Shown: positions 1 through 7,854 of the stretch, piece by piece
Layout of the letters: every line of letters starts with the position of its first letter
Numbering within the stretch: position 1 is the stretch's first letter
Origin: Comamonadaceae bacterium
GTDB lineage: Bacteria > Pseudomonadota > Gammaproteobacteria > Burkholderiales > Burkholderiaceae_C
Length of the DNA stretch: 38,764 bases
Direction of reading: 5' to 3'
Assembly (NCBI GenBank): GCA_027486495.1
Contig: JAIXOZ010000167.1
Span: 1 to 38,764 of the forward strand
Program-made: the position numbers and the translations under genes
Notes under the pieces: generated by a model
Database searches by the model: none
The model's input: the letters and a program-made list of their open reading frames with translations, nothing else
What the model was told of the DNA's origin: nothing

Positions 1-363
1 CGTGAAGGCGTCAAAGAAAACAACACCGACCAGGATGACCTGCACCAGTACATGGCGCTGCCGTTTTTGCGCGGCTTGTTTTCCGATGCGGTGCTCGAGC
101 CCATCCGCTTGCATGTGGATGCCAAGCGGTATCTTTGCCTGATCGAGCCCTCTTATTGGGCGTCTTTGTCGGCGGCCTCCAAGCACAGCCTGGAGCAGCA
201 AGGCGGTGTTTTCAACGAGGCCGAAGGCCAAGCCTTCATGTTGCAGCCGTTTGCAGCAGAAGCAGTGCGTCTGCGCCGTTACGACGACTTGGCCAAAGTG
301 CCCGCCAAGGCTGTACCCGGTCTGGACCATTACGCGGAGTCACTGCGCCAAGTGGCGCTGTGA
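1..363 (+). CDS. PhnZ-like HD-domain oxygenase, C-terminal part
   Basis: Reading frame 1 is open from the first base of the window and ends in TGA at 361-363, so this is the last 120 residues of a longer protein; an internal ATG at 52 is not the real start. The tail EAVRLRRYDDLAKVP and the preceding EPIRLHVDAKRYLC are characteristic of the family annotated as phosphonate-degradation-associated HDIG protein (PhnZ/TmpB-like). Such enzymes are mixed-valent di-iron oxygenases that cleave the C-P bond of an alpha-hydroxy-phosphonate to release phosphate. The metal-binding HD motif would lie upstream of the window and cannot be checked. The phosphonate importer genes that follow support the call. 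The hydroxylating partner (PhnY or TmpA type) is expected further upstream. Confidence 0.85.
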   Translation, partial: REGVKENNTDQDDLHQYMALPFLRGLFSDAVLEPIRLHVDAKRYLCLIEPSYWASLSAASKHSLEQQGGVFNEAEGQAFMLQPFAAEAVRLRRYDDLAKVPAKAVPGLDHYAESLRQVAL

Positions 364-540
364 TGGGTTGGCCCAGCGCAGGGCCAGCATGGCGGGGAAT
401 GTGTTGCCTCTGAGATTTAAGGGCTTGGAGAACACTCCGCGAGCCCATGCTGCTCTTGCTGTCTGGTTAAGGGTCAGGCAGCGCTTGGGCTGTGCGGGTT
501 GCATTTGCCAAAGTAAAGACGCCTGATCAATTTCATCAAT

Positions 541-553
541 TTGACATAGTCAA
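541..553. promoter_or_regulatory. inverted repeat upstream of phnC (possible operator)
   Basis: The sequence TTGAC-ATA-GTCAA is a perfect 5-bp inverted repeat with a 3-bp centre, 43 bp before the phnC start, in the 233-bp gap after the HD oxygenase gene. Its left half (TTGACA, 541-546) also matches a -35 box, but I see no good -10 box at 16-18 bp. It could be an operator for a regulator of the phosphonate importer; which regulator is unknown. Confidence 0.35.
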
Positions 554-596
554 AACACATGATCTGAGCTTTTAGCGTCAACCGAAAGCATCGGAA

Positions 597-1385
597 ATGT
601 TACACATCGACCACTTGGTTAAGCGTTACGGGAACCTCAACGCGGTCAATGGCATCAGCCTTTCGGTGCCCGCGGGCAGTTTTGTTGGCGTGATCGGTCG
701 CTCTGGTGCGGGCAAGTCCACCTTGTTGCGCATGATCAACCGCTTGGAGGATCCCACCTCCGGCAGCATCAAGATGGATTTAACGTCAGTGTCAGATTTG
801 ACTGGAGCGCCTTTGCGCGAATGGCGTCGTCAATGCGCCATGGTTTTTCAGCAGTTCAACCTGGTGGGTCGCTTGGATGTGCTGACGAATGTCTTGATGG
901 GCCGCCTCTCCACAGTTCCCACATGGAGATCGGTGCTGCAATTTTGGTCCGACGAAGATAAAGTCCGCGCTTTGGCAGCGCTTGAGCGTTTTGACATGGC
1001 CGAATTTGCAGCCAAGCGCTGCGATCAACTCTCCGGCGGCCAACAACAACGCGTGGCCATTTGCCGGGCCCTGATCCAGGAACCCAAAATCATTTTGGCC
1101 GATGAACCGATCGCCTCTCTTGATCCGCGAAACACCAAAGCGGTGATGGACGCCCTCAAAACCATCAACCAAGAGTACGGCATCACCGTGCTGTGCAATC
1201 TGCATTCTTTGGACATCGCCCGCGAATATTGTGACCGTTTGGTGGGCTTGACCGCAGGCGAAGTGGTCTTTGACGGCGCGCCAGCCCAGCTGACAGAGCC
1301 TTTTGTGCGCCAACTTTATGGCGTTGAGGCCTCTCAAGTGAGCGACACCGACATGGCCAGCGTTGAGATGCTGGTCCACGCCTGA
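597..1385 (+). CDS. phnC: phosphonate ABC transporter ATP-binding protein PhnC
   Basis: This is the 262-residue ATPase of the phosphonate importer, which powers uptake from the inner face of the cytoplasmic membrane. Visible motifs are Walker [10 protein letters not shown] (residues 34-42), the ABC signature LSGGQ (145-149) and Walker B IILADE (165-170) followed by the D-loop SLDP. The Q-loop region [12 protein letters not shown] is typical of PhnC. It is the first gene of phnC-phnD-phnE-phnE, all on the plus strand with short gaps or overlaps. The ATG at 597 has only a weak upstream GGA. The family is clear; whether the natural substrate is 2-aminoethylphosphonate or another phosphonate cannot be read from the sequence. 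Confidence 0.95.
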   Translation: MLHIDHLVKRYGNLNAVNGISLSVPAGSFVGVIGRSGAGKSTLLRMINRLEDPTSGSIKMDLTSVSDLTGAPLREWRRQCAMVFQQFNLVGRLDVLTNVLMGRLSTVPTWRSVLQFWSDEDKVRALAALERFDMAEFAAKRCDQLSGGQQQRVAICRALIQEPKIILADEPIASLDPRNTKAVMDALKTINQEYGITVLCNLHSLDIAREYCDRLVGLTAGEVVFDGAPAQLTEPFVRQLYGVEASQVSDTDMASVEMLVHA

Positions 1386-1446
1386 GCTTCCGCATTTTCT
1401 CCCCCCCCTCGCCGTTTTTGGCATTTTTTCGTCTGAAGGACTTCCC

Positions 1447-2337
1447 ATGTTGAACCGTCGCAACCTGATCGCCATTGCTGCTGCAGTGCTCGCCACGGGC
1501 GCTCAAGCCCAAACCGCCGCTCCCAAAGAGCTGGTGTTCGCCGTTGTCCCCGCTGAAAACGCCTCTATGGTGGCAGACCGTTATAAAGACTTTTTGGAAT
1601 ACCTGTCCAAAGAAACTGGCGTGAAAGTGACCTTGCGCGTGGCCGCTGACTACGCTGCCGTGATTGAAGGCCAACGTGCCGGTCAGATCCACATTGGTTA
1701 CTACGGCCCGACCGCCTACGCCCGTGCCCGCATGACCGGTGCCAACATCACCCCCTTTGTCACCGAAACAGCCAAAGGTGGCGTGCGCGGTTATTACGCC
1801 GTGGTGTATGTGAAAGCCGACTCGGCCTACAAAAAGATCGAAGACCTGAAGGGCAAAAACTTTGGTCTGGTCGACCCCAACTCCACATCGGGCAACGTCG
1901 TGCCACGTTTCGCCTTGGACAAAATGGGCATCAACCCAGACAACTATTTCGGCAAAGTGGTCTACACCGGCAGCCATGTGAATGCCGTGATGGCCCTGAA
2001 TCAAGGCACTGTGGATGCCGCCGCGAACTGGTGGAACAACGAAGAAGACTCTGAACTCATGCGCATGGTCACCAAGGGCATGGTCAAGAAAAACGATTTC
2101 CGCATGATCTTCAAGTCGGACCTGATCCCCGCCTCGCCAGTGGCTTACCTGGACAGCTTGCCAGCCGATCTGAAAGTCAAAATCGAGCAAGCCTTCTTGC
2201 AAGCCCATGTGAAAAACAAGCCTGCTTTTGACAAGCTTTCTGACGGCAAAAACGAACCCTTCGTCAAAGTGACCCACGCTGAGTTTGAGCCTGTAGTGGC
2301 CATGAACAAGTTTGTGGACAACCTGCGCAAGAAGTAA
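1447..2337 (+). CDS. phnD: phosphonate ABC transporter substrate-binding protein PhnD
   Basis: This is a periplasmic binding protein of 296 residues that captures phosphonate for the PhnCEE transporter. The N-terminus (MLNRRNLIAIAAAVLATGAQA) is a Sec signal peptide with cleavage likely after AQA near residue 22. The mature part starts with the family pattern KELVFAVVPAENAS. The loop DPNSTSGNVVP (residues 143-153) matches the S-T-S-G phosphonate-oxygen-binding loop of PhnD/PtxB proteins. I chose ATG 1447 because GAAGGA lies 6 bp upstream and the signal peptide starts there; an in-frame upstream start at 1363 would overlap the end of phnC and spoil the signal peptide. The gap to phnC is about 60 bp. 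Confidence 0.95.
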   Translation: MLNRRNLIAIAAAVLATGAQAQTAAPKELVFAVVPAENASMVADRYKDFLEYLSKETGVKVTLRVAADYAAVIEGQRAGQIHIGYYGPTAYARARMTGANITPFVTETAKGGVRGYYAVVYVKADSAYKKIEDLKGKNFGLVDPNSTSGNVVPRFALDKMGINPDNYFGKVVYTGSHVNAVMALNQGTVDAAANWWNNEEDSELMRMVTKGMVKKNDFRMIFKSDLIPASPVAYLDSLPADLKVKIEQAFLQAHVKNKPAFDKLSDGKNEPFVKVTHAEFEPVVAMNKFVDNLRKK

Positions 2338-2360
2338 TTCCTGCCACACCAGCACTCACC

Positions 2361-3233
2361 ATGGTCAATCACCCCGAACACAACGCCTTGTTGCAGGCCT
2401 ACAAGCTGTCGACCCTTCGGCGTCGCCAGCAATTCGGAAGTGGTGTGGCCATGGTTTTGTTGCTCTCCATGTTGGCCGCATGGATGGCCGAAGTGGACTT
2501 GGTGAAGTTCTACGACAACATCGGCAACTTCACCAGCTACATTGGCCGGATTTTTTATCTGGAATCTGGGCAAGCGGTCATACGCGACCCATTTGAATGG
2601 TTTTGGGGTCTGGACAAGTGGATGGCGCTGCTGGGCGAGACCTTGATGATGGCCTACGTCGGCACGCTTTTAGGGACATTGGGTGCCGTGCTGTTTTGCT
2701 TCACGGCCAGCAAAAACGTGACCCGCTCAGCGGCATTGATTTTTGCCACACGCCGCTTCATGGAGTTTTGCAGAACCGTTCCAGAGTTGGTGTTCGCATT
2801 GATTTTTGTGGTGGCTTTTGGCTTGGGGCCCATGGCCGGCGTTTTGGCGATCGCCATCCACACCATGGGTGCTTTGGGTAAGTTGTTTGCCGAAGTGGTC
2901 GAAAACATCGACATGAAACCCATCCACGGTGTGGTGGCCACGGGTGCCAACTGGGTGCAAAAAATCCGGTTTGCGGTGCTGCCTCAAGTCATGTCCAACT
3001 TTGCCAGCTACGCCCTGCTGCGCTTCGAGATCAACGTGCGGGGAGCCGCCGTTTTAGGTTTTGTGGGTGCAGGCGGCATTGGCGAAACCCTGATTTCGGC
3101 CATTCGTAAATTTTATTACGCAGATGTCAGTGCGCTTTTGATTTTGATCATCCTCACCGTGGTGGTGATCGACAGCTTGACAGAAAAACTGCGCCACCAA
3201 TTGCTCGGCTCGGGCCCTGAAAGCAAAGCATGA
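2361..3233 (+). CDS. phnE: phosphonate ABC transporter permease PhnE (first copy)
   Basis: This is a 290-residue inner-membrane permease with about six hydrophobic helices. The EAA cytoplasmic loop that docks to the ATPase is visible as GALGKLFAEVVENIDMKP followed by QKIRFAVLPQ. The end of the domain, GAAVLGFVGAGGIGETL, is typical of PhnE. It begins 23 bp after phnD and its stop overlaps the next permease in ATGA, so translation of the two is coupled. Two PhnE proteins form a heterodimer in many phosphonate and phosphite importers; this copy has the longer N-terminal part with a hydrophobic segment before the first conserved helix. Confidence 0.93.
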   Translation: MVNHPEHNALLQAYKLSTLRRRQQFGSGVAMVLLLSMLAAWMAEVDLVKFYDNIGNFTSYIGRIFYLESGQAVIRDPFEWFWGLDKWMALLGETLMMAYVGTLLGTLGAVLFCFTASKNVTRSAALIFATRRFMEFCRTVPELVFALIFVVAFGLGPMAGVLAIAIHTMGALGKLFAEVVENIDMKPIHGVVATGANWVQKIRFAVLPQVMSNFASYALLRFEINVRGAAVLGFVGAGGIGETLISAIRKFYYADVSALLILIILTVVVIDSLTEKLRHQLLGSGPESKA

Positions 3234-4063
3234 CCAGGGACGCCCAAATCACCAAATACCCCCAGCATTTCCGCATGGTGACCCGTCGCCGAGTGATCAC
3301 CATCACGGTGCTGGTGACGATGCTGGTCTTGTTGATTTTGAGTTTTTATCGCTTGGATTTCAGCCTCGCGCGGATCTTCAGCGGTTTATCCAAACTGTTC
3401 GACGTTACCCGCCTCATGTTCCCACCGGACCCAGGGTGGGGCGAGACTTTGCTGCGTTACCTGCACGCCATGGGCGAGACCGTGGCGATTGCGTTTTTGG
3501 GAACATTGATCTCGGCGATATTGGCTTTTCCACTGGCCTCATTAGCGGCCCGCAATACCAGAATCAACCTTGTGATGCACTTTTTGGCTCGCCGCACCTT
3601 TGACACGTTGCGCGGCGTGGACACGCTGATTTGGGCCTTGATTTGGATCAATGTGGTGGGTTTGGGTCCATTTGCCGGTGTGCTGGCCATCATTTGCTCC
3701 GACCTGGGCTCCTTTGGCAAGTTGTTCTCTGAAGCCATTGAGGCCGCTGATCGCAAACCGGTCGAAGGCATTACCTCTACAGGTAGCAGCCGCATTCAGC
3801 AGATTCGCTTTGGCATCGTCCCGCAAGTCTTGCCGGTGTTTTTGAGCCAAGTGTTGTATTACTTTGAGTCCAACACCCGAAGTGCCACCATCATCGGCAT
3901 TGTGGGCGCTGGCGGCATCGGACTCATTTTGTCAGAGCAAATTCGCACGCTGGAGTTCCAGCAAGTTTCTTTTGTCATTTTGATGATTTTGGTGACCGTC
4001 TCGGCCATCGACTGGCTCTGCTCAAAACTGCGTTTTCAGGTGATTGGTCAGTCCCAGCACTGA
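3230..4063 (+). CDS. phnE: phosphonate ABC transporter permease PhnE (second copy)
   Basis: This is a second PhnE-family permease (277 residues) that starts inside the stop of the first (ATGA overlap). The EAA loop GSFGKLFSEAIEAADRKP and the motif RSATIIGIVGAGGIGLIL are clear. The hydrophilic N-terminus (residues 1-22) precedes the first helix TITVLVTMLVLLILSFY. It presumably pairs with the first permease. It is the last gene of the phn transporter operon; the next gene is on the opposite strand and converges, with only about 47 bp between the stops. Confidence 0.93.
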   Translation: MTRDAQITKYPQHFRMVTRRRVITITVLVTMLVLLILSFYRLDFSLARIFSGLSKLFDVTRLMFPPDPGWGETLLRYLHAMGETVAIAFLGTLISAILAFPLASLAARNTRINLVMHFLARRTFDTLRGVDTLIWALIWINVVGLGPFAGVLAIICSDLGSFGKLFSEAIEAADRKPVEGITSTGSSRIQQIRFGIVPQVLPVFLSQVLYYFESNTRSATIIGIVGAGGIGLILSEQIRTLEFQQVSFVILMILVTVSAIDWLCSKLRFQVIGQSQH

Positions 4064-4110
4064 CGGACAATCATTACCTCTGAGGCAGATGCATGTCTGC
4101 TCGCTAAGGC

Positions 4111-4641
4111 TTATTGAGGCAGCTCAAAGGCGTGCACGTAAGCCACTTGCTTGAGGGTTTCAATCGCACCGGGTCGGTGCTTGCGGACATGCGTCACGGC
4201 CTCGTCAGAGGTCCAACCCCAGGCTTTGAAAAGGGTGGCGACCAAGGTGCCGGATCTGCCTTTTCCGTGTGCGCAATGCACCAAGACCGGGCCTGATGGC
4301 AGGGTTTGGGTCAGGGCAGGTATCAAGCGACACCATTGGGCAGTGACCGCCAAACTGGGAACGCCAAAATCCACCACGGGGAGTTGGTGCCAAGTGATGC
4401 CGTGCAGTCCCAAATGGTGCGAGAGGCTTTTGGCACCCAGTCGTTCGAGCTCAGCGGTGTCGAGCAAACTCACCACGGTGCGAATGCCCTGCTGTTTCAA
4501 ATGCTCGATATCTGCGACCAATATTTCCTCGGGTGCAGCGGCGGCATCACCCCTTCCAGGGCAAGAAGACATGGCGATCTGGCCGTGCCAAGGCGTGGGC
4601 ACGAAATCCATGTCTAGCGATGAAAGGTGTTTGCTGTTCAC
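4111..4641 (-). CDS. CDKN3/KAP-like dual-specificity phosphatase
   Basis: This is a cytoplasmic Cys-dependent phosphatase of 176 residues. The P-loop HCAHGKGRSG contains catalytic Cys123 and Arg129 (CX5R), and the general-acid loop PVVDFGVP carries Asp91. The wider pattern (SCPGRGD, then DIEHLKQQGIRTVVSLL, then GAIETLKQVAYVHAF at the end) matches the cyclin-dependent-kinase-inhibitor-3 (KAP) type of phosphatase rather than low-molecular-weight PTPs. The gene converges with the phn operon, so a shared role is only a possibility. A second in-frame Met at residue 11 (MDFVPTPWHG) could be the true start. The substrate, protein or small phosphoester, is unknown. Confidence 0.85.
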   Translation of the reverse strand: MNSKHLSSLDMDFVPTPWHGQIAMSSCPGRGDAAAAPEEILVADIEHLKQQGIRTVVSLLDTAELERLGAKSLSHHLGLHGITWHQLPVVDFGVPSLAVTAQWCRLIPALTQTLPSGPVLVHCAHGKGRSGTLVATLFKAWGWTSDEAVTHVRKHRPGAIETLKQVAYVHAFELPQ

Positions 4642-4697
4642 TTTGCTTTTATAGCTTATGCGTGCTAAGTCCAGATGACAGGACGACGGCTCGGTTT

Positions 4698-5036
4698 AAC
4701 AAGGAATACTTTGTCCTGGGTGGTCCACGAACTGCGTCTGCCCGCTGTGCATGGGCAACCACGCAAGTGCGCGAAGGCGCGACGGTTGTGTCTACCAGCA
4801 CCCGCAACATCCCCAACCGCTTGGGCAAGAACACCACCGTGTTCCTTGTCAGCGCAGAGTTGGCTGCGATGGCATCCAAGCTGGGCTTCATCCCTTCGGT
4901 GGCGGAGTACCACGAGGCCATGGGCATTGTGAACAAGGACGGCGCTGCGATCTACAAGACCCTGAGCTTCAACCAGATTGAAGAGTACGAGAAGAACGCG
5001 AAGGGCGTGACGGCCAGATTGGTCACGGCTTCTTGA
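4698..5036 (+). pseudogene. acnB 3' remnant 1 (aconitate hydratase B C-terminus)
   Basis: The frame ending in TGA at 5034-5036 encodes the C-terminal ~90 residues of aconitase B: EGATVVSTSTRNIPNRLG, VFLVSAELAAMA, NKDGAAIYKTLSFNQIEEY. The upstream start of the gene is missing and there is no plausible start codon, so this is a fragment. The conserved Fe-S cluster segment PGCSLCMGN is broken. LCMGNHA is readable only in another frame (from about 4745), while KEYFVLGGPRT before it (4701-4733) and QVREGA after it are in the terminal frame. This fits a 7-nt deletion near 4745 and a 2-nt deletion near 4763, which together restore frame. A good terminator follows at once, probably inherited from acnB. 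Confidence 0.85.
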
Positions 5037-5040
5037 TTGA

Positions 5041-5066
5041 AAAACGGCCCCTCGGGGCCGTTTTTA
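5041..5066 (+). terminator. rho-independent terminator after acnB remnant 1
   Basis: An 11-bp stem AAAACGGCCCC / GGGGCCGTTTT with a TC turn is followed by T-rich sequence. The symmetric A and T flanks mean it can also stop transcription on the minus strand, where the 165-residue hypothetical gene starts further right and runs toward it. Confidence 0.85.
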
Positions 5067-5125
5067 TTTGACCAAAGCTGCGGACAAAGTGCATGCTGGC
5101 TCGGCACAGTTAAAGATTAACCATT

Positions 5126-5623
5126 TCAGAACGGTGGTTTGATCACTTTGGCGCAAGTGCCCTTGATCAGCTTGACGTTGCGCCCGTCTTTCAGGCTCAA
5201 GGATTGCACAAAACTGCCTGTCTTGCGGTCCAAAACAAACTCTTCCCCGGTGATCATGACGCCAAACCGCTGGAACATGGCGGGGCGGTAAATTTTCAGC
5301 CGCGTGCCCATCAGCTGCAAAGTGCCAGAACGGCTTTCAGAGATGGCGATTGTGCCTTGGTACCAACCTGATTTTTGATCGAAATCAATTTGCGCCATGG
5401 TGATCCTGCTGGGCTCGTTTTCCTTGATGCCCAAAGCCAGTTGACCGTCCAGATCCAGGTCCAGTTCACAAATCAGATCCATCACCCCTTTGCTGGCGCC
5501 AGGCAGGCTTTCGGCGATCAGTTCAGGCTCAGGACGACTTTCCCCCATGAGATGCACCAGCCCCCAGATGCCGCCCATGACCATAAGACCAATGGCGATA
5601 CCAATTGCAATATTTTTCAACAT
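5126..5623 (-). CDS. hypothetical membrane-anchored protein
   Basis: I do not recognise this 165-residue protein. Residues 5-27 (IAIGIAIGLMVMGGIWGLVHL) form one hydrophobic segment, either a membrane anchor or an uncleaved signal. The rest is a soluble, beta-rich-looking domain with paired charged and hydrophobic residues (GWYQGTIAISESRSGTLQLMG, EEFVLDRKTGSFVQSLSL) and two Cys (about 52 and 157) that could form a periplasmic disulfide. It sits about 70 bp downstream of motB on the same strand. Clean coding character and an AGGTCTCCCC stretch before the ATG support a real gene. Confidence 0.7.
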   Translation of the reverse strand: MLKNIAIGIAIGLMVMGGIWGLVHLMGESRPEPELIAESLPGASKGVMDLICELDLDLDGQLALGIKENEPSRITMAQIDFDQKSGWYQGTIAISESRSGTLQLMGTRLKIYRPAMFQRFGVMITGEEFVLDRKTGSFVQSLSLKDGRNVKLIKGTCAKVIKPPF

Positions 5624-5695
5624 GGGGAGACCTCTAGAGGGTGTTGGCGTGAACCAAGTCTGGCAGACATTATCTTAAGCAGCAATCACACCCGA

Positions 5696-6706
5696 TTACT
5701 GGTTCAGGACCGTGATGCTGACGCGGCGGTTGCGTGGATCTGCGGCATTGCCCGGCACTTTGGGATTGGTATCGGCCACCCCTTCAATGCGAGAGAACCG
5801 GTTGCTGCCAACCCCTTGAGATTGCATGAACTGCCGCGTGGCATCGGCCCGCTCGGTCGACAAAGTCCAATTGTTGCGCATGCTGTCTGGTGGGAAACCC
5901 ATGCTGTCTGTGTGCCCACGAATTGCCAATTTGTTAGGCAAAGGTTTAAGCGATTGGGTCACTTCGGCCATGAGAGCGGCGGCTTTGTTGCTCATCATTG
6001 CGCCGCCGGAGGCGTACATGGCGAAATCCGCCTTGTCAATGACTTCAATGCGCAAGCCGTCCTTTTCGCGCGTGATGCTGACTTGGTCCTTGATTTTTTC
6101 GAACTGTGGACTTTCAGACAATTTCTGCTTGATCTCTTTTTCGACTTTGTCGAAATTTTCCTTGTCCTGCTTCTGGCCAGGTGAGCCACTGCCGCCACCC
6201 TCGCCAGGGGAGCCAGAGCCCGTGGCTTTGCCTGGGTCTTGCTCGGAAGGGCCGTCTTTGTTGTTTTCTTCCTGGGACGAGCCAAAGCTTTCACTTGGGC
6301 CACCTTGGGCCATGGGAGTCAAGCGCTCAAGCATCGCCGTTTGCTTGGCGGTGAAAGGGAAACCTTCTGGGTCGATGATGGACTTGCCACCGAATAAGCC
6401 ATTAGAGCCAGCCAATTCGCCAAACACAATCTGGCTGTGTGAGGTCGGCCTGAAATAGTCGGCCACGCTTTTGCGCTTGTCTTCGTTGGTGGCACCCAAC
6501 AGCCACATCAACAAAAAGAAAGCCATCATCGCCGTCATCATGTCGGCCAGGGCGATTTTCCAGGCACCACCATGAGCACCTGCATGACCATCTTCGACAA
6601 TGATTTTGCGAATGATGGGGCGCATCGCCTCCGCAGCCGCCAACGCAGCTTCGGCTTCTGCGGCCGCGTCAGTCGCTGCAGGAGCGGCTTTGCCTGCCTC
6701 GGCCAT
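5696..6706 (-). CDS. motB: flagellar motor stator protein MotB
   Basis: This is the 336-residue stator subunit that anchors the proton channel to peptidoglycan. An Ala-rich cytoplasmic N-terminus (1-28) precedes the plug/helix region GGAWKIALADMMTAMMAF, where Asp55 is the proton-carrying residue. A long linker rich in Gly, Ser, Pro and Glu (about 135-185) leads to an OmpA-like peptidoglycan-binding domain with AIRGHTDSMG and NRRVSITVLNQ at the C-terminus. Its start overlaps the motA stop by one base (TGATG read on the minus strand), so the two are co-translated. No other flagellar gene lies in the window. The extended alanine-rich N-terminus and low-complexity linker are somewhat longer than in E. 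coli MotB. Confidence 0.95.
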   Translation of the reverse strand: MAEAGKAAPAATDAAAEAEAALAAAEAMRPIIRKIIVEDGHAGAHGGAWKIALADMMTAMMAFFLLMWLLGATNEDKRKSVADYFRPTSHSQIVFGELAGSNGLFGGKSIIDPEGFPFTAKQTAMLERLTPMAQGGPSESFGSSQEENNKDGPSEQDPGKATGSGSPGEGGGSGSPGQKQDKENFDKVEKEIKQKLSESPQFEKIKDQVSITREKDGLRIEVIDKADFAMYASGGAMMSNKAAALMAEVTQSLKPLPNKLAIRGHTDSMGFPPDSMRNNWTLSTERADATRQFMQSQGVGSNRFSRIEGVADTNPKVPGNAADPRNRRVSITVLNQ

Positions 6707-7569
6707 CAGGAGCCTCGCATGCCGTCAAAGACTTCGGAGAAGCTCGGTTGGCAGTGGTGAGATATGCAGGCACGGGCTGACTCGATCACCAAGGGTTGTG
6801 GATGACCTTTGAGGTTAGCCACAATCATCTCTCGAATCACGTCGTACACCTGCGAGTCTTCGTTGATGATTTGCGTCAGCCGCCCGGCAAAGGGCTCAAA
6901 CATGCCGTAGGCCAAAAAGACGCCCAACAATGTACCCACCAACGCTGCACCAATCAGCGCACCGAGTACAGGTGGGGGCTGGTCAATCGCACCCATGGTC
7001 TTGACCACACCCAACACGCAAGCCACGATGCCCAGCGCGGGCAAACCACCCGCAATATTGGCCAGAGCACCAGGCGCCAACAAGGCTTCATGGTGGTGCA
7101 CCTTGATGGCCTTTTTCATCAAATCATCCAAGGCATCCGCGTCCAGCTTGCCCTGCGAGATCACCATCAAACGCAGGGGGTCGCAAATCATCTGAACAAT
7201 CGACTTGTCTTTGGTTAATTTTGGAAACTCCCCAAAAATCGGGCTGGAGTCAGGGTTCTCGACATGCGCCTCCAAGGCCACAACCCCCTCTTTTTTCATC
7301 ACATTTTGCAGTTTTCCAATCAAAAGCATCAGGGCCAAGTAATCCGCCTGATGCCACTTGGTGCCCTTGATGCACTGTCCGATACCCGCCATTGCGGCTT
7401 TGAAGACTGGAAAGCTGTTGGCCACCAAAGAAGCGCCAATGGCAGCACCACCGATGATGAGGAGTTCGAATGGTGCGGCTTTGATGATGGGGGCCATTTT
7501 TCCGCCAGCAATGATGTAACCGCCAAAAACAGCACCAAAAACAACCGCTAAACCGACGAAGAAAAACAT
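6706..7569 (-). CDS. motA: flagellar motor stator protein MotA
   Basis: This is the 287-residue stator subunit with four transmembrane helices, which couples proton flow to torque on FliG. Recognisable parts are the first helix (FFVGLAVVFGAVFGGYII), the second helix after KMAPIIKAAPFE, the cytoplasmic loop, and the paired helices GGLPALGIVACVLGVVKTMG and ALVGTLLGVFLAYGMFEPF, which hold the conserved prolines of the channel. It lies between a small membrane protein gene (15-bp gap) and motB (1-bp overlap). Assignment is secure; a few residues in the cytoplasmic loop would need alignment to judge torque-generating charges. Confidence 0.95.
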   Translation of the reverse strand: MFFFVGLAVVFGAVFGGYIIAGGKMAPIIKAAPFELLIIGGAAIGASLVANSFPVFKAAMAGIGQCIKGTKWHQADYLALMLLIGKLQNVMKKEGVVALEAHVENPDSSPIFGEFPKLTKDKSIVQMICDPLRLMVISQGKLDADALDDLMKKAIKVHHHEALLAPGALANIAGGLPALGIVACVLGVVKTMGAIDQPPPVLGALIGAALVGTLLGVFLAYGMFEPFAGRLTQIINEDSQVYDVIREMIVANLKGHPQPLVIESARACISHHCQPSFSEVFDGMRGS

Positions 7570-7584
7570 GGTGGCCCTTTAAAT

Positions 7585-7782
7585 CTAGACAATGCACCAA
7601 ATGCCGATGCACCAACCCAGCGCCCATTGAAAAAAGAAGTCCATCAAATTGCCCAGCAAAATGACAGGCAGGCCCAAATACAGCGCTCCCCAAGTCCATC
7701 CCGAAATCGTCAAGCTGGCTTTGGGAATGTCATGCCCCAAGACGGCATGTTCTGTAGCTGAAGGCGAGCTCATTTTTTTCAC
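7585..7782 (-). CDS. small membrane protein upstream of motA
   Basis: This is a 65-residue protein with a hydrophilic start and two hydrophobic stretches (WTWGALYLGLPVILLGNLMDF and FFQWALGWCIGIWCIV) separated by a short polar step; many Trp. It ends 15 bp before motA on the same strand, so it is probably the first gene of the stator operon. I prefer the GTG at 7782 because AGG lies 5 bp upstream; the next ATG (position 7773) is 14 bp from that site. I do not recognise the family. It could be a stator accessory or assembly factor, or an unrelated passenger. Confidence 0.6.
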   Translation of the reverse strand: MKKMSSPSATEHAVLGHDIPKASLTISGWTWGALYLGLPVILLGNLMDFFFQWALGWCIGIWCIV

Positions 7783-7842
7783 TTATACCTGCATAAATCG
7801 GACTCAAACGCCTTGTCTTGAGTTGAATTTGAAAAATTTGTC

Positions 7843-7848
7843 TATTAT
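7843..7848 (+). promoter_or_regulatory. -10-like box directly before the FemAB-like gene
   Basis: TATTAT at 7843-7848 would place the transcription start at about 7855, which is the A of the ATG. No Shine-Dalgarno sequence is present between them. The -35 region is ambiguous (TTGAAT at 7823, TTGAGT at 7818, both off the ideal spacing). This suggests a leaderless mRNA. Confidence 0.4.
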
Positions 7849-7854
7849 GACAAT

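Noticed and set aside
1183..2355. 390-residue minus-strand open frame opposite phnC and phnD
   Set aside because: Antisense shadow; the plus strand encodes unmistakable PhnC and PhnD.
4085..4100. GCAGA-TGCATG-TCTGC hairpin between phnE and the phosphatase
   Set aside because: Only five base pairs and no T-run; too weak to call a terminator.
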